Shown here: positions 45,115 to 54,245 of the stretch, one piece after another | Layout of the letters: each line of letters begins with the position of its first letter | How positions within the stretch are numbered: the first letter of the stretch is position 1 | Source: Maricaulis sp017643475 | GTDB taxonomy: Bacteria; Pseudomonadota; Alphaproteobacteria; Caulobacterales; Maricaulaceae | Reading direction: 5' to 3' | Assembly: GCF_047123815.1 (NCBI RefSeq) | Contig: NZ_CP138920.1 | Coordinates: forward strand, 2,418,001-2,482,000 | Length of the DNA: 64,000 nt | The notes under the pieces: generated by a model | Seen by the model: the letters and a program-made list of their open reading frames with translations, nothing else | What the model was told of the DNA's origin: nothing | Database searches by the model: none | Position numbers and translations under genes: made by a program

Positions 45115-46521
45115 CTAGTAGCGGTAATGCTCGGCCTTGTACGGACCCTGTTGCGGCACGCCGATATAGTCAGCCTGTTCCTCCGAGAGTACGGTCAGCT
45201 TGGCGCCCAGCTTGTCCAGGTGCAGGGCAGCGACTTTCTCGTCGAGATGTTTCGGCAGGATGTATACTTCGTTTGCGTACTTATCGCCATCCGTCCACAG
45301 CTCGATCTGCGCCAGAGTCTGGTTGGTGAAGGACGAGGACATCACGAAGCTCGGGTGGCCCGTCGCATTGCCGAGGTTCACCAGACGACCTTCGGAGAGC
45401 AGGATGATGCGGTGTCCTTCCGGGAAATTCACCAGGTCGACCTGCGGCTTCACATTCGTCCACTGGTAGTTCTTCAGGCTTTCGACCTGAATTTCGTTGT
45501 CGAAGTGGCCGATGTTGCAGACGATCGCCATGTCCTTCATGCCGCGCATGTGGTCCACGGTGATGATATCCTTGTTACCGGTTGCGGTAACGAAGATGTC
45601 CATCTCGCCAATCACGTCCTCGATGCGGACAACCTCGAAACCGTCCATACAGGCCTGAAGGGCACAGATGGGGTCGATTTCGGTGACATACACACGCGCA
45701 CCGGCGCCTGCCAGGGACTCCGCGGAACCCTTGCCCACATCGCCATAACCCAGCACGAGGGCTTTTTTGCCGGACATCATCACATCGGTGCCGCGGCGGA
45801 TGGCGTCGACCAGGCTTTCGCGACAGCCATAGCGATTGTCGAACTTGGACTTGGTGACGCTGTCATTGACGTTGATGGCCGGGAAGGGCAGTTCGCCGCG
45901 CTTCTGCATCTGATAAAGACGCATGACGCCGGTGGTGGTTTCCTCGGACACGCCCTTGATGGACGCCTTGGCCTTGGCGAACCAGCCCGGCGTTGCGGCA
46001 ATACGCTTCTTGATCTGCGCGTACAGAGCGGTTTCCTCTTCCGATTTCGGGTAGTCGAGAATGGACGGGTCATTCTCGGCCTTTTCGCCGAGGATAAGGT
46101 AGAGGGTCGCGTCGCCACCATCGTCCAGGATCATGTTGGCGGTCTCGCCGTCTGCCCAATGGAAGATCGCGTCGGCGTAGTCCCAGTACTCTTCCAGCGT
46201 CTCGCCCTTGGTCGCGAAGACCGGAACGCCGGTTTCAGCGATCGCGGCAGCGGCCTGGTCCTGGGTGGAGAAGATGTTGCACGACGCCCAGCGGACTTCC
46301 GCGCCCAGCGCCGTCAGCGTTTCGATGAGCACGGCGGTCTGGATGGTCATGTGCAGGGAGCCGGCGATGCGTGCGCCCTTGAGCGGCTGGGCGTCCTTGT
46401 ATTCTTCACGCAGAGCCATCAGGCCCGGCATTTCGATCTCGGCCATGTCGAGCTCTGTGCGGCCCCATTTGGCGAGCGACAGGTCTTTGACGACGTACGG
46501 TTTGTTGGCGGATTCCGTCAT
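45115..46521 (-). CDS. ahcY: Adenosylhomocysteinase
   Basis: Reversibly splits S-adenosylhomocysteine into adenosine and homocysteine, clearing the inhibitor of methylation. 468 residues: MTIQTAVLIETLTALGAEV, NVNDSVTKSKFDN, the NAD motif ALVLGYGDVGKGSAESL, HFDNEIQVE, and the C-terminal KAEHYRY. Downstream of metK on the same strand across 74 bases with a strong hairpin. Confidence 0.97.
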   Translation of the reverse strand: MTESANKPYVVKDLSLAKWGRTELDMAEIEMPGLMALREEYKDAQPLKGARIAGSLHMTIQTAVLIETLTALGAEVRWASCNIFSTQDQAAAAIAETGVPVFATKGETLEEYWDYADAIFHWADGETANMILDDGGDATLYLILGEKAENDPSILDYPKSEEETALYAQIKKRIAATPGWFAKAKASIKGVSEETTTGVMRLYQMQKRGELPFPAINVNDSVTKSKFDNRYGCRESLVDAIRRGTDVMMSGKKALVLGYGDVGKGSAESLAGAGARVYVTEIDPICALQACMDGFEVVRIEDVIGEMDIFVTATGNKDIITVDHMRGMKDMAIVCNIGHFDNEIQVESLKNYQWTNVKPQVDLVNFPEGHRIILLSEGRLVNLGNATGHPSFVMSSSFTNQTLAQIELWTDGDKYANEVYILPKHLDEKVAALHLDKLGAKLTVLSEEQADYIGVPQQGPYKAEHYRY

Positions 46522-46558
46522 GATCTTTCGATCCTTCTTGCGGTCTGTGTATGTGCGA

Positions 46559-46578
46559 GGGGCCGGATAACCGGCCCC
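46559..46578 (-). promoter_or_regulatory. Perfect hairpin between metK and ahcY
   Basis: GGGGCCGG, a loop of ATAA, and CCGGCCCC form a perfect eight-base-pair stem in the metK-ahcY spacer. Read toward ahcY it is followed by TCGCACAT, without a T-tract. It may be an attenuator, a processing or stability element separating the two messages, or the 3' end of metK mRNA. It does not look like a SAH riboswitch, which needs a longer pseudoknotted core. Confidence 0.45.
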
Positions 46579-46595
46579 TGGATTTCTTGTTTGGT

Positions 46596-47768
46596 TTAGA
46601 TGAGCGATTTCAGCTCATCGACCAGATCTGTCTTCTCCCAGGAGAAGCCGCCATCGTTATCCGGCGTCCGGCCGAAATGACCGTAGGCGGCCGTGCGAGC
46701 ATAGATCGGGCGATTGAGTTGCAGGCGTGTGCGGATGCCTCGCGGGGAGAGGTCGGCGATCTGCATCAGCGCGTCTTCCAGCGTTGCTTCCGCGATATTG
46801 CCTGTGCCGTGCAGGTCGACATAGAGCGAGAGCGGCTTGGCCACGCCAATCGCATAGGAGACTTGGATGGTACATTTCTTGGAGAGCCCGGCAGCAACGA
46901 CATTCTTGGCCAGCCAGCGGCACGCATAGGCAGCAGAGCGGTCAACCTTGGTCGGATCCTTGCCGGAGAAGGCACCGCCACCGTGCGGTGCAGCACCGCC
47001 ATAGGTGTCGACAATGATCTTGCGACCGGTCAGGCCGGCATCACCGTCGGGTCCGCCGATCACAAAATTGCCGGTCGGGTTCACGTAGAATTCCTCTTCC
47101 GGCGGGAACCAGCCCTCGGGCAGGACGTCCGCGACGATCGGACGAACCAGTTCGCGGATATCGGCAGGAGAGTAGCCGTCCTTGTGCTGGGTGGATACGA
47201 CCACCGAGGTCGCCCCGACAGGTACACCGTTTTCATAACGCAGGGTGACCTGGGACTTGGCGTCCGGCTCGAACTCCGGGCGATCGCCGGATTTGCGGAC
47301 CGCGGCCATGCGCTTGAGGATCTCGTGAGAGAACTGGATCGGCGCCGGCATCAATTCCGGCGTCTCGTCCGTGGCATAGCCAAACATGATGCCCTGGTCG
47401 CCAGCACCTTCCTCGGTGAACGTGCCGGTGCCTGCATCAACACCCGCAGCGATGTCGGTGGATTGTTCGTGCAGGAAGTTCTGCAGCGCGGATTTTTCCC
47501 AGTGGAAGCCGGCCTGTTCGTAGCCGATATCGCGCACCGCATTGCGGGCGGCGGCCTCGATCTCGTCATCCGAGATTGCGCCGGCACAGCGCACTTCGCC
47601 GGCCAGAACGATCTGGTTGGTTGTCGTCAGGGTCTCACAGGCGACGCGTGCTTCCGGGTCCTTGGACAGAAAGAGGTCGACGATGGCGTCCGAAACGCGA
47701 TCGCAGACCTTGTCGGGATGGCCTTCGGAAACGCTTTCGGAGGTGAAGATGTAGGACGTACGGCTCAC
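46596..47768 (-). CDS. metK: S-adenosylmethionine synthetase
   Basis: Makes SAM from methionine and ATP. 390 residues with FTSESVSEGHPDKVCDRVSD at the N-terminus, GAGDQGIMFGYA, GGPDGDAGLTGRKIIVDTYGG in two parts (P-loop-like GGAAPHGGGAFSGKDPTKVDRS follows), all MetK signatures. Diverges from metF across an intergenic region with two palindromic operators. Confidence 0.97.
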   Translation of the reverse strand: MSRTSYIFTSESVSEGHPDKVCDRVSDAIVDLFLSKDPEARVACETLTTTNQIVLAGEVRCAGAISDDEIEAAARNAVRDIGYEQAGFHWEKSALQNFLHEQSTDIAAGVDAGTGTFTEEGAGDQGIMFGYATDETPELMPAPIQFSHEILKRMAAVRKSGDRPEFEPDAKSQVTLRYENGVPVGATSVVVSTQHKDGYSPADIRELVRPIVADVLPEGWFPPEEEFYVNPTGNFVIGGPDGDAGLTGRKIIVDTYGGAAPHGGGAFSGKDPTKVDRSAAYACRWLAKNVVAAGLSKKCTIQVSYAIGVAKPLSLYVDLHGTGNIAEATLEDALMQIADLSPRGIRTRLQLNRPIYARTAAYGHFGRTPDNDGGFSWEKTDLVDELKSLI

Positions 47769-47779
47769 TACAAGATCCT

Positions 47780-47801
47780 CATATAAAGATTGCTTTATGT
47801 G
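47780..47801. promoter_or_regulatory. Palindromic operator 1 upstream of metK (SahR-like site)
   Basis: CATATAAAG and CTTTATGTG flank ATTG (47780-47801), a near-perfect inverted repeat lying 12 bases upstream of the metK start codon. It shares its half-sites with operator 2. ArsR-family SahR regulators are known to control SAM-cycle genes through ATAAAGATATCTTTAT-like palindromes; the regulator itself is not in the window. Confidence 0.6.
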
Positions 47802-47884
47802 GCGCGGGATAGATCAGACATCTACCCAAGATGCAAGTTTTTAATTTCATGCAGCGACCATATTAACGGATCATCAAAGATGGT

Positions 47885-47904
47885 ATATAAAGATATCTTT
47901 ATGT
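47885..47904. promoter_or_regulatory. Palindromic operator 2 upstream of metF (SahR-like site)
   Basis: ATATAAAGATATCTTTATGT has a perfect 12-base core palindrome AAAGATATCTTT (47889-47900) and lies 30 bases upstream of the metF GTG. Together with operator 1 it suggests that both divergent transcripts are controlled by one regulator. Confidence 0.68.
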
Positions 47905-47934
47905 CGTAATAATCAATGAAGCCGAGGCCTCCCC

Positions 47935-48813
47935 GTGGCTAATAAACGAATTTCATTCGAGTTTTTTCCGCCAAAGAGCGAGGCAATGGAGCAAACCCTG
48001 TGGGATTCCATTTCCCGACTTGAGGCTCTGGCGCCCGAATTCGTCTCTGTGACCTATGGCGCAGGCGGGTCTACCCGGGACCGCACCCACCGGACGGTGA
48101 GGCGTATTGCCCAGGAGACGGGCATTGCCCCGGCGGCGCATCTGACCTGCGTCGGTGCATCCCGGGCTGAAGTCGACGAGGTGATCGAGGATTACTGGAG
48201 TAGCGGGGTTCGCCACATCGTTGCCTTGCGTGGCGATCCGCCGGACGGCATTGGCGAGCGCTATGTACCGCACCCGGATGGTTACGCAAATGCGGCGGAG
48301 TTGGCGGCGGGTATTCGAAATATTGCTGATTTCGAGATCTCGGTCGGTTGCTATCCGGAAAATCACCCTGAAAGCCCGAGCCAGCAGCACGACTTTGATT
48401 TGCTCAAAGCGAAGATCGATGCGGGGGCCACGCGTGCGATCACGCAGTTCTTCTTTTATCCCGACGTGTTCTTCCGGTTCAGGGATGAAGCCGTCCGCGC
48501 GGGTATAACTGTGCCAATTATCCCCGGCATCATGCTGCAGCCGAACTTTGTCGGTCTGAAGCGCATCGCGGGACTGTGCGGAACAACGCTGCCTGCCTGG
48601 TTGCATGAATTGTATGAAGGCCTCGAGGATGACGCGTCCACGCGTCAGCTGGTTACAGCGCATGTGGCGGCCAACCTGGTTGAAAAATTGTCTGAAGGCG
48701 GTGTGGACGGGTTCCATTTCTACACGCTCAATCGTGCCGAGCTCGCATTGTCGACCTGCCGCTTGTTGGGGGTTCGCCCAAAGGCTCAAACCGCTCGGGA
48801 GATATCAGTATGA
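47935..48813 (+). CDS. metF: 5,10-methylenetetrahydrofolate reductase
   Basis: Makes 5-methyl-THF, the methyl donor for MetH. 292 residues from GTG 47935: ISFEFFPPKSEAMEQTLW, FVSVTYGAGGSTRDRT, VGASRAEVDEVI, HIVALRGDPPDG, and TQFFFYPDVFFRF are classic. Overlaps the next gene by four bases (ATGA). Confidence 0.96.
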   Translation: MANKRISFEFFPPKSEAMEQTLWDSISRLEALAPEFVSVTYGAGGSTRDRTHRTVRRIAQETGIAPAAHLTCVGASRAEVDEVIEDYWSSGVRHIVALRGDPPDGIGERYVPHPDGYANAAELAAGIRNIADFEISVGCYPENHPESPSQQHDFDLLKAKIDAGATRAITQFFFYPDVFFRFRDEAVRAGITVPIIPGIMLQPNFVGLKRIAGLCGTTLPAWLHELYEGLEDDASTRQLVTAHVAANLVEKLSEGGVDGFHFYTLNRAELALSTCRLLGVRPKAQTAREISV

Positions 48814-49859
48814 GCAATGCAGACCAACTCGCCCGTATCGGCCAGGATCGGGTTCTGATCCTGGACGGTGCCATGGGCACGCAGATCCAGGATCTGAAGC
48901 TGGATGAAAACGGGTATCGCGCGGAGCGTTTCGCGGACTGGCCCGTGCCGATCCAGGGCAATAACGACATTCTCAACCTGACGGCCCCGGATGCTGTGCG
49001 CGCCATTCATGCTGCCTATTTTGCAGCAGGCGCAGACATTATTGAGACCAATACCTTCTCTGCCACCCGCATTGCCCAGGCTGACTACCGGATGGAAGAA
49101 CTGGCCGCAGAGATTGCCAGGGACGGCGCGCGATTGGCCCGCGAGGCGGCTGACGCTGCAGCCGAGGCCACGGGGATTGCCAAGGGTGTGGCCGGCGCGA
49201 TTGGCCCGACGAACAAAACACTGTCGATTTCGCCGGACGTCAACGATCCAGGCTATCGGGACACCAATTTTGGCAAAGTCCGCGATGCTTACCTGGAACA
49301 GGCTCGAGCGATGCAGCCATTTGTTGATTTCTTCCTCGTCGAGACGATCTTTGACACGCTGAACGCGAAAGCCGCGATCAAGGCCGTGCTGGATCTGCGT
49401 GATGAGACGGGGCAGGACGTTCCAATCATGATCTCCGGCACGATCACCGACCGCTCCGGCCGCACACTATCCGGACAGACTGCCGAGGCCTTCTGGTATT
49501 CCGTGCGCCACGCCAAGCCTTGGGCGATCGGATTGAACTGTGCCCTTGGCGCGGCCGACATGCGTCAGTATATCGCTGAGATTTCTCGCGTCGCGGACAC
49601 TCGCGTGCTGGCCTATCCCAATGCGGGCCTGCCCAATGATATGGGCGAGTATGACGAACAACCTCACGAGACGGCCAGCCACTTGTCCGACTGGGCGCAA
49701 TCGGGGCTGGTCAATATTGTCGGTGGGTGTTGCGGCACCACGCCTGCGCACATCGCCGAGATTGCGCGCCAGGCGCGAGACGCCGCGCCACGCCAGGTCC
49801 GGGCGGCGTCTGCGAGCATGCGATTGTCCGGTCTCGAACCGTTCGAACTATCGGCCTGA
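48810..49859 (+). CDS. metH: Homocysteine S-methyltransferase module (split MetH, N-terminal part)
   Basis: 349 residues corresponding to the zinc/homocysteine-binding barrel of cobalamin-dependent methionine synthase: LILDGAMGTQIQDL, ETNTFSATRIAQADY, GAIGPTNKTLS, and the zinc cysteines in GLNCALGAADM and VGGCCGTTPAHI. In E. coli this is the first module of a single 1227-residue protein; here it is a separate gene 11 bases before the rest, as in other alphaproteobacteria. Confidence 0.93.
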   Translation: MSNADQLARIGQDRVLILDGAMGTQIQDLKLDENGYRAERFADWPVPIQGNNDILNLTAPDAVRAIHAAYFAAGADIIETNTFSATRIAQADYRMEELAAEIARDGARLAREAADAAAEATGIAKGVAGAIGPTNKTLSISPDVNDPGYRDTNFGKVRDAYLEQARAMQPFVDFFLVETIFDTLNAKAAIKAVLDLRDETGQDVPIMISGTITDRSGRTLSGQTAEAFWYSVRHAKPWAIGLNCALGAADMRQYIAEISRVADTRVLAYPNAGLPNDMGEYDEQPHETASHLSDWAQSGLVNIVGGCCGTTPAHIAEIARQARDAAPRQVRAASASMRLSGLEPFELSA

Positions 49860-49870
49860 GTGAAACGACG

Positions 49871-52513
49871 ATGACCTTACTCGTCTCCACCTTCGTCAAT
49901 ATTGGCGAACGCACCAATGTGACCGGCTCGGCTCGTTTTCGACGGCTGATCACCGAAGGCGACTATTCCGAAGCGGTATCCGTTGCGCGCCAGCAAGTCG
50001 AGAATGGCGCCCAGATCATCGATGTGAACATGGATGAGGGCCTGCTCGACAGTGTCGAGGCCATGACCACATTCCTGCGTATGATCGCTGGTGAGCCGGA
50101 TGTCGCGCGGGTCCCGGTCATGGTCGACAGTTCCAAATGGGAGGTCATCGAGGCCGGATTGCAAAACGTCCAGGGCAAGGCCGTGGTCAATTCGATCAGC
50201 CTGAAGGAAGGCGAGGCGCCCTTCCTCGAACAGGCACGCGCCTGTCTGTCCTATGGCGCCGCCGTGGTCGTCATGGCGTTTGACGAAACCGGTCAGGCCG
50301 AGACGGCGGACCGCAAGTTCGAGATCTGCCAGCGGGCCTATCGCCTGCTTGTCGATACGGTCGGTTTCCCGCCGGAAGACATCATTTTCGACCCGAACAT
50401 CTTCGCGGTTGCCACCGGTATTGAAGAACACAACGACTACGCTGTCGCCTTCATCGACGCGACGCGCCGTATCCGCGCGGAACTGCCCGGCTGTCATGTC
50501 TCCGGCGGCCTCTCCAACATCTCCTTCTCTTTCCGCGGCAATGAGCCGGTGCGCCGTGCCATGCACTCGGTCTTCCTGTTCCACGCCGTGCGTGCGGGCA
50601 TGGATATGGGCATCGTCAATGCCGGCCAGCTGGATATTTATGACGACATCGATCCGGAGCTGCGCGAGCTGGTCGAGGATGTGATCCTCAATCGCCGCGA
50701 CGATGCGACGGACCGACTGTTGGAGACAGCCGAGAAGTATCGCGGGCAGGGCAAGGGCGCCGAGATGACGCGCGATCTGTCCTGGCGCGAGCAGGATGTT
50801 GGCCTGCGTCTGAAACACGCGCTGGTGCACGGCATCAATGAGTTCATCGTCGAGGATACCGAAGAGGCACGCCTCTCGTTTGAACGTCCGCTGCATGTCA
50901 TCGAGGGCCCGTTGATGGACGGGATGAATGTCGTTGGCGACCTGTTCGGCGAGGGCAAGATGTTCCTGCCACAGGTGGTGAAGTCGGCGCGAGTGATGAA
51001 ACAGGCAGTCGCACACCTCATCCCCTTCATGGAGAAGGAAAAGGCCGAAAGTGGCCAGGCCTCCAAATCTGCCGGCAAGGTCATCATGGCGACGGTGAAG
51101 GGGGATGTGCACGATATCGGCAAGAATATCGTTGGCGTCGTTCTCCAGTGTAACGGTTATGAGGTCGTCGACATGGGCGTGATGGTGCCTTGCGAGAAAA
51201 TCCTGGAAACCGCGCTCGACGAGGAAGCCGATATTATCGGCCTGTCAGGCCTGATCACCCCATCGCTCGACGAGATGGTGTTTGTCGCCTCCGAGATGGA
51301 GCGTCAGAAGATCGACATCCCGCTGCTCATCGGTGGCGCCACGACCAGCCCAGCGCACACAGCGGTGAAGATCGACCCGAAAATTGATGTCGCACCGGTC
51401 GTGCACGTACTCGATGCCAGCCGAGCGGTTGGCGTGGTTTCAACCCTGTTGTCGGACCGTCGCGATAGCTATGCGGCGGATGTTAAGGCGGATCTCGCCA
51501 GGATCCGTGAGCGCCGTCTGGCGGCACGGACGGCCAAGTCCCGCCTGAGCCTGGCCCAGGCGCGCGAAAAAGCCTGGTCCTGTGACTGGGCCAGCTATCA
51601 GGCGCCAGCTCCGAAACAGCCGGGCGTGCAGGATTTCGACATCCCGGTCAGCACGCTGGTCGACTATATCGACTGGACGCCATTTTTCTTCACCTGGGAG
51701 CTCAAGGGCACCTATCCGGCGATCCTGGAAGATCCAAGGCGCGGTGAGGCAGCCCGCAATCTTCTCGCCGACGGCCAGCGCATGCTTCAACGCATCATCG
51801 ACGAGGGCCTCCTCGCCCCCAGGGGCGTCATCGGCTTCTGGCCGGCCAATCGCGAGGGCGATGATGTTGTGCTTTACGCCGACGAGAGCCGTGCGAGCGA
51901 ACGGGCGCGTTTCCATGGCCTGCGCCAGCAGATGAGCAAGGAGGGCGACAAGCCCAGCCTCTGCCAGTTCGATTTTGTAGGGCCCAAGGGCGTAGAGGAT
52001 TTCATGGGCGGGTTTGCCGTCACCGCAGGTGACAATCCCGAATTCGTGGCCTCGCTTGATGCCCAGCAGGACGACTACTCCTCGATCATGTTCAAGGCGA
52101 TTTCCGATCGTCTGGCGGAAGCCGCGGCAGAGTGGCTGCATGAACAGGTGCGCACAAAGCACTGGGGGTATGCGCAACGCGAGCGCTTTTCCAATGCGGA
52201 GCTGATTGCCGAAGCCTATGACGGCATCCGGCCGGCGCCGGGTTATCCTTCACAGCCAGACCATTCCGAAAAACGCACCTTGTTCAGCCTGCTCGAAGCG
52301 CAGACGCGCATCGGTATCGGGCTCACCAACAGTTTTGCGATGACCCCGGCCTCGTCGGTGTCGGGGCTCTATCTGGCGCATCCGGACAGTCACTATTTCG
52401 CAGTTGGGCGTATACAGCGCGACCAGGTCGAGGACTATGCCCGCCGCAAGGGCTGGACGCTGGCGGAGAGTGAGCGGGCGCTGGGGCCGATCCTGGACTA
52501 TGAGCCGGCCTGA
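49871..52513 (+). CDS. metH: Methionine synthase, folate/cobalamin/reactivation modules (split MetH)
   Basis: 880 residues from ATG 49871. FVNIGERTNVTGSARFRRLI opens the pterin-binding domain; VVKSARVMKQAVAHLIPFME is the cobalamin cap; the corrinoid ligand His414 lies in GDVHDIGKNIVGVVL; the SAM-dependent reactivation domain ends with RPAPGYPSQPDHSEK and SVSGLYLAHPDSHYFAVGRI. It lacks the homocysteine barrel, which the preceding gene supplies. The frame is open to 49727 but that would overlap the previous gene. Its 3' end overlaps a convergent membrane protein by 16 bases. Confidence 0.95.
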   Translation: MTLLVSTFVNIGERTNVTGSARFRRLITEGDYSEAVSVARQQVENGAQIIDVNMDEGLLDSVEAMTTFLRMIAGEPDVARVPVMVDSSKWEVIEAGLQNVQGKAVVNSISLKEGEAPFLEQARACLSYGAAVVVMAFDETGQAETADRKFEICQRAYRLLVDTVGFPPEDIIFDPNIFAVATGIEEHNDYAVAFIDATRRIRAELPGCHVSGGLSNISFSFRGNEPVRRAMHSVFLFHAVRAGMDMGIVNAGQLDIYDDIDPELRELVEDVILNRRDDATDRLLETAEKYRGQGKGAEMTRDLSWREQDVGLRLKHALVHGINEFIVEDTEEARLSFERPLHVIEGPLMDGMNVVGDLFGEGKMFLPQVVKSARVMKQAVAHLIPFMEKEKAESGQASKSAGKVIMATVKGDVHDIGKNIVGVVLQCNGYEVVDMGVMVPCEKILETALDEEADIIGLSGLITPSLDEMVFVASEMERQKIDIPLLIGGATTSPAHTAVKIDPKIDVAPVVHVLDASRAVGVVSTLLSDRRDSYAADVKADLARIRERRLAARTAKSRLSLAQAREKAWSCDWASYQAPAPKQPGVQDFDIPVSTLVDYIDWTPFFFTWELKGTYPAILEDPRRGEAARNLLADGQRMLQRIIDEGLLAPRGVIGFWPANREGDDVVLYADESRASERARFHGLRQQMSKEGDKPSLCQFDFVGPKGVEDFMGGFAVTAGDNPEFVASLDAQQDDYSSIMFKAISDRLAEAAAEWLHEQVRTKHWGYAQRERFSNAELIAEAYDGIRPAPGYPSQPDHSEKRTLFSLLEAQTRIGIGLTNSFAMTPASSVSGLYLAHPDSHYFAVGRIQRDQVEDYARRKGWTLAESERALGPILDYEPA

Positions 52514-53166
52514 GGCGCGCGCAACTGAATCAGTGTCAACAGGCTGACATGATAGCCAGCCCAGACGAAGAGGCCGTAGAACTTCAGCCCGTCCTCCAGC
52601 ACGACGGCCGTGGTAGAGCGGTCGTACACGACAAGGTCGAGGCCCAGGCTTCCAGCAACGGCCATCAGTGCGATGGCCAGCAGCCACCAGTCACTGCGCA
52701 AAAGAATGCGCACGCCTGACAGCACATAGCCCACGCCCAGCACCACATAGGACCCCAGCACCACATACTGGTGAATGCCCAGGCCTGGCAGGATGCTTTC
52801 GTGCAGCAGCAGGGCATCGTCCAGGGCCAGCCAGCCATTGAGCAGGCCTGCAAAAAGGGCCAGCGCGAAATAGCCTCCGCGTTCACCTCGCACCCAAAGA
52901 ATGAGCGCGGTAAACAGTCCAATGGCCGCGACGCAGGCCCACAGCAGTATGCCCAGCTGCGACATGGCTCCAAAGGTGACGTGGCAGCACTCCTCCGCCT
53001 CGCGGGCGGCCGCGATCACATCCAGATACATCCATTTGGGATCGACCATTGGCTGGAGCATGGTGATCGCAATCAGGATTGCTGGCACCGTCAACAGAAA
53101 CACTGCCACGAGCGCGAGCGTCCTTGGTGGAAGTTTCAGGGAGATAGGCGCGCTGTCACTGAACAT
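52498..53166 (-). CDS. Multi-pass membrane protein of unknown function
   Basis: 222 residues with about six hydrophobic segments, the first at LALVAVFLLTVPAILIAITML. A short periplasmic or cytosolic loop carries EAEECCHVTFGAMSQLG, and DDALLLHESILPGLGIHQY between helices has conserved-looking acidic and His residues. I recognise no family. Convergent with metH. Confidence 0.65.
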   Translation of the reverse strand: MFSDSAPISLKLPPRTLALVAVFLLTVPAILIAITMLQPMVDPKWMYLDVIAAAREAEECCHVTFGAMSQLGILLWACVAAIGLFTALILWVRGERGGYFALALFAGLLNGWLALDDALLLHESILPGLGIHQYVVLGSYVVLGVGYVLSGVRILLRSDWWLLAIALMAVAGSLGLDLVVYDRSTTAVVLEDGLKFYGLFVWAGYHVSLLTLIQLRAPQAGS

Positions 53167-53326
53167 GCTGGATCAGACCATGTAAACGGAAGACGCGGCC
53201 AACTTAGTGTCGCCGTGAGGCTTTTTGCAAGTTCAGGCGGCGAGGGGTGTATGAGAGTGCCCTGATTGACTTGGCCTTTACCCGATCAGGGTGCATATCC
53301 TTTGATCAGGTTTCTGGAGCATCACG

Positions 53327-54139
53327 ATGCGGATTGCGTTTTTCGGAGATATTGTCGGCAAGGCAGGGCGACGGGCTGTGGAGGAACACCTTCCGCGTCT
53401 CAAGGGCGAGCTTGCGCTGGATTTTGTCGTCATCAATGCCGAGAATGCGGCAGCTGGATTCGGTGTTACCGAACGCATCTGCAACCAGCTTTTCGATTAT
53501 GGCGCTGACGTTTTGACCCTGGGCAACCACGCCTGGGACCAGCGCGAAGCGCTGACCTATATTGAGCGCGAGCCGCGTTTGTTGCGACCGGCCAACTATC
53601 CGGTAGGCTCGACACCGGGACGTGGCGCCAACCTGTTCCAGACGGCCAAGGGCGAGAGCGTGCTCGTGGTCAATGTCATGGGCAATCTTTTCATGGAGAC
53701 GCTGGACGACCCGTTTGCAGCGATTGAGCGCGAACTGGCTGCAGCGCCGATGGGCGTTGTGGCCGATGCTGTCCTGGTCGACATGCACGCCGAGGCCACC
53801 AGCGAGAAAAATGCCATGGGGGTTTTCTGCGATGGCAGGGCGAGCCTGGTCGTTGGCACGCACACACATATTCCCACGGCCGACACGCGCATCCTGCCGG
53901 GCGGCACAGGCTACCAGACTGATGCTGGCATGTGCGGTGACTATGACAGCGTCATCGGCATGGACAAGGAAGAACCGGTCCGTCGTTTTACTACACGCAT
54001 GCGCTCTTCGCGTTTCGAGCCGGCAACCGGAGAGGCGACGCTTTGCGGCGTGATGGTCGATACAGGGCCGGATGGTCTGGCGACCGCCGTTTCGCCCATT
54101 CGGGTTGGCGGACTGCTCGCAACACACGTTCCCGATTGA
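53327..54139 (+). CDS. ymdB: YmdB-family metallophosphoesterase
   Basis: 270 residues. FFGDIVGKAGRRAV, VINAENAAAGFGVT, LTLGNHAWDQ and VVGTHTHIPTADTRILPGGTGYQTDAGMCG (in overlapping parts) are the TIGR00282-type signatures with the metal ligands D, N, N, H, H. Members hydrolyse 2',3'-cyclic nucleotides in vitro; the cellular role is not settled. In many alphaproteobacteria it lies near 5-FCL and yebC, both of which are in this window. Confidence 0.9.
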   Translation: MRIAFFGDIVGKAGRRAVEEHLPRLKGELALDFVVINAENAAAGFGVTERICNQLFDYGADVLTLGNHAWDQREALTYIEREPRLLRPANYPVGSTPGRGANLFQTAKGESVLVVNVMGNLFMETLDDPFAAIERELAAAPMGVVADAVLVDMHAEATSEKNAMGVFCDGRASLVVGTHTHIPTADTRILPGGTGYQTDAGMCGDYDSVIGMDKEEPVRRFTTRMRSSRFEPATGEATLCGVMVDTGPDGLATAVSPIRVGGLLATHVPD

Positions 54140-54162
54140 AACACATGTAGAAATATGTGTTT
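54139..54162 (+). terminator. Hairpin after ymdB
   Basis: AAACACAT (54139-54146) and ATGTGTTT (54155-54162) pair perfectly around an eight-base loop; the stem starts in the ymdB stop codon and ends in TTT. Plausible weak intrinsic terminator. Confidence 0.5.
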
Positions 54163-54245
54163 AGGCTCGTTTTTCGCCACAAGTTGTTGACCTGTCTGAC
54201 GCGCTGTGGACTATTTCCGCCGGACTGTGCCTGGGGGAAAAACAC

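Noticed and set aside
46522..46595. SAH riboswitch before ahcY
   Set aside because: Only a single simple hairpin is present in 74 bases, too little for the known multi-helix SAH aptamers.
45097..47786. Long plus-strand open frames opposite ahcY and metK (500 and 411 codons)
   Set aside because: They mirror highly conserved genes in a high-GC genome, have no domain-like motifs and no ribosome sites; they are antisense by-products of codon bias.
47769..47934. SAM-II type riboswitch upstream of metK or metF
   Set aside because: The region is dominated by two DNA palindromes; I see no conserved SAM-II pseudoknot pattern before either start.
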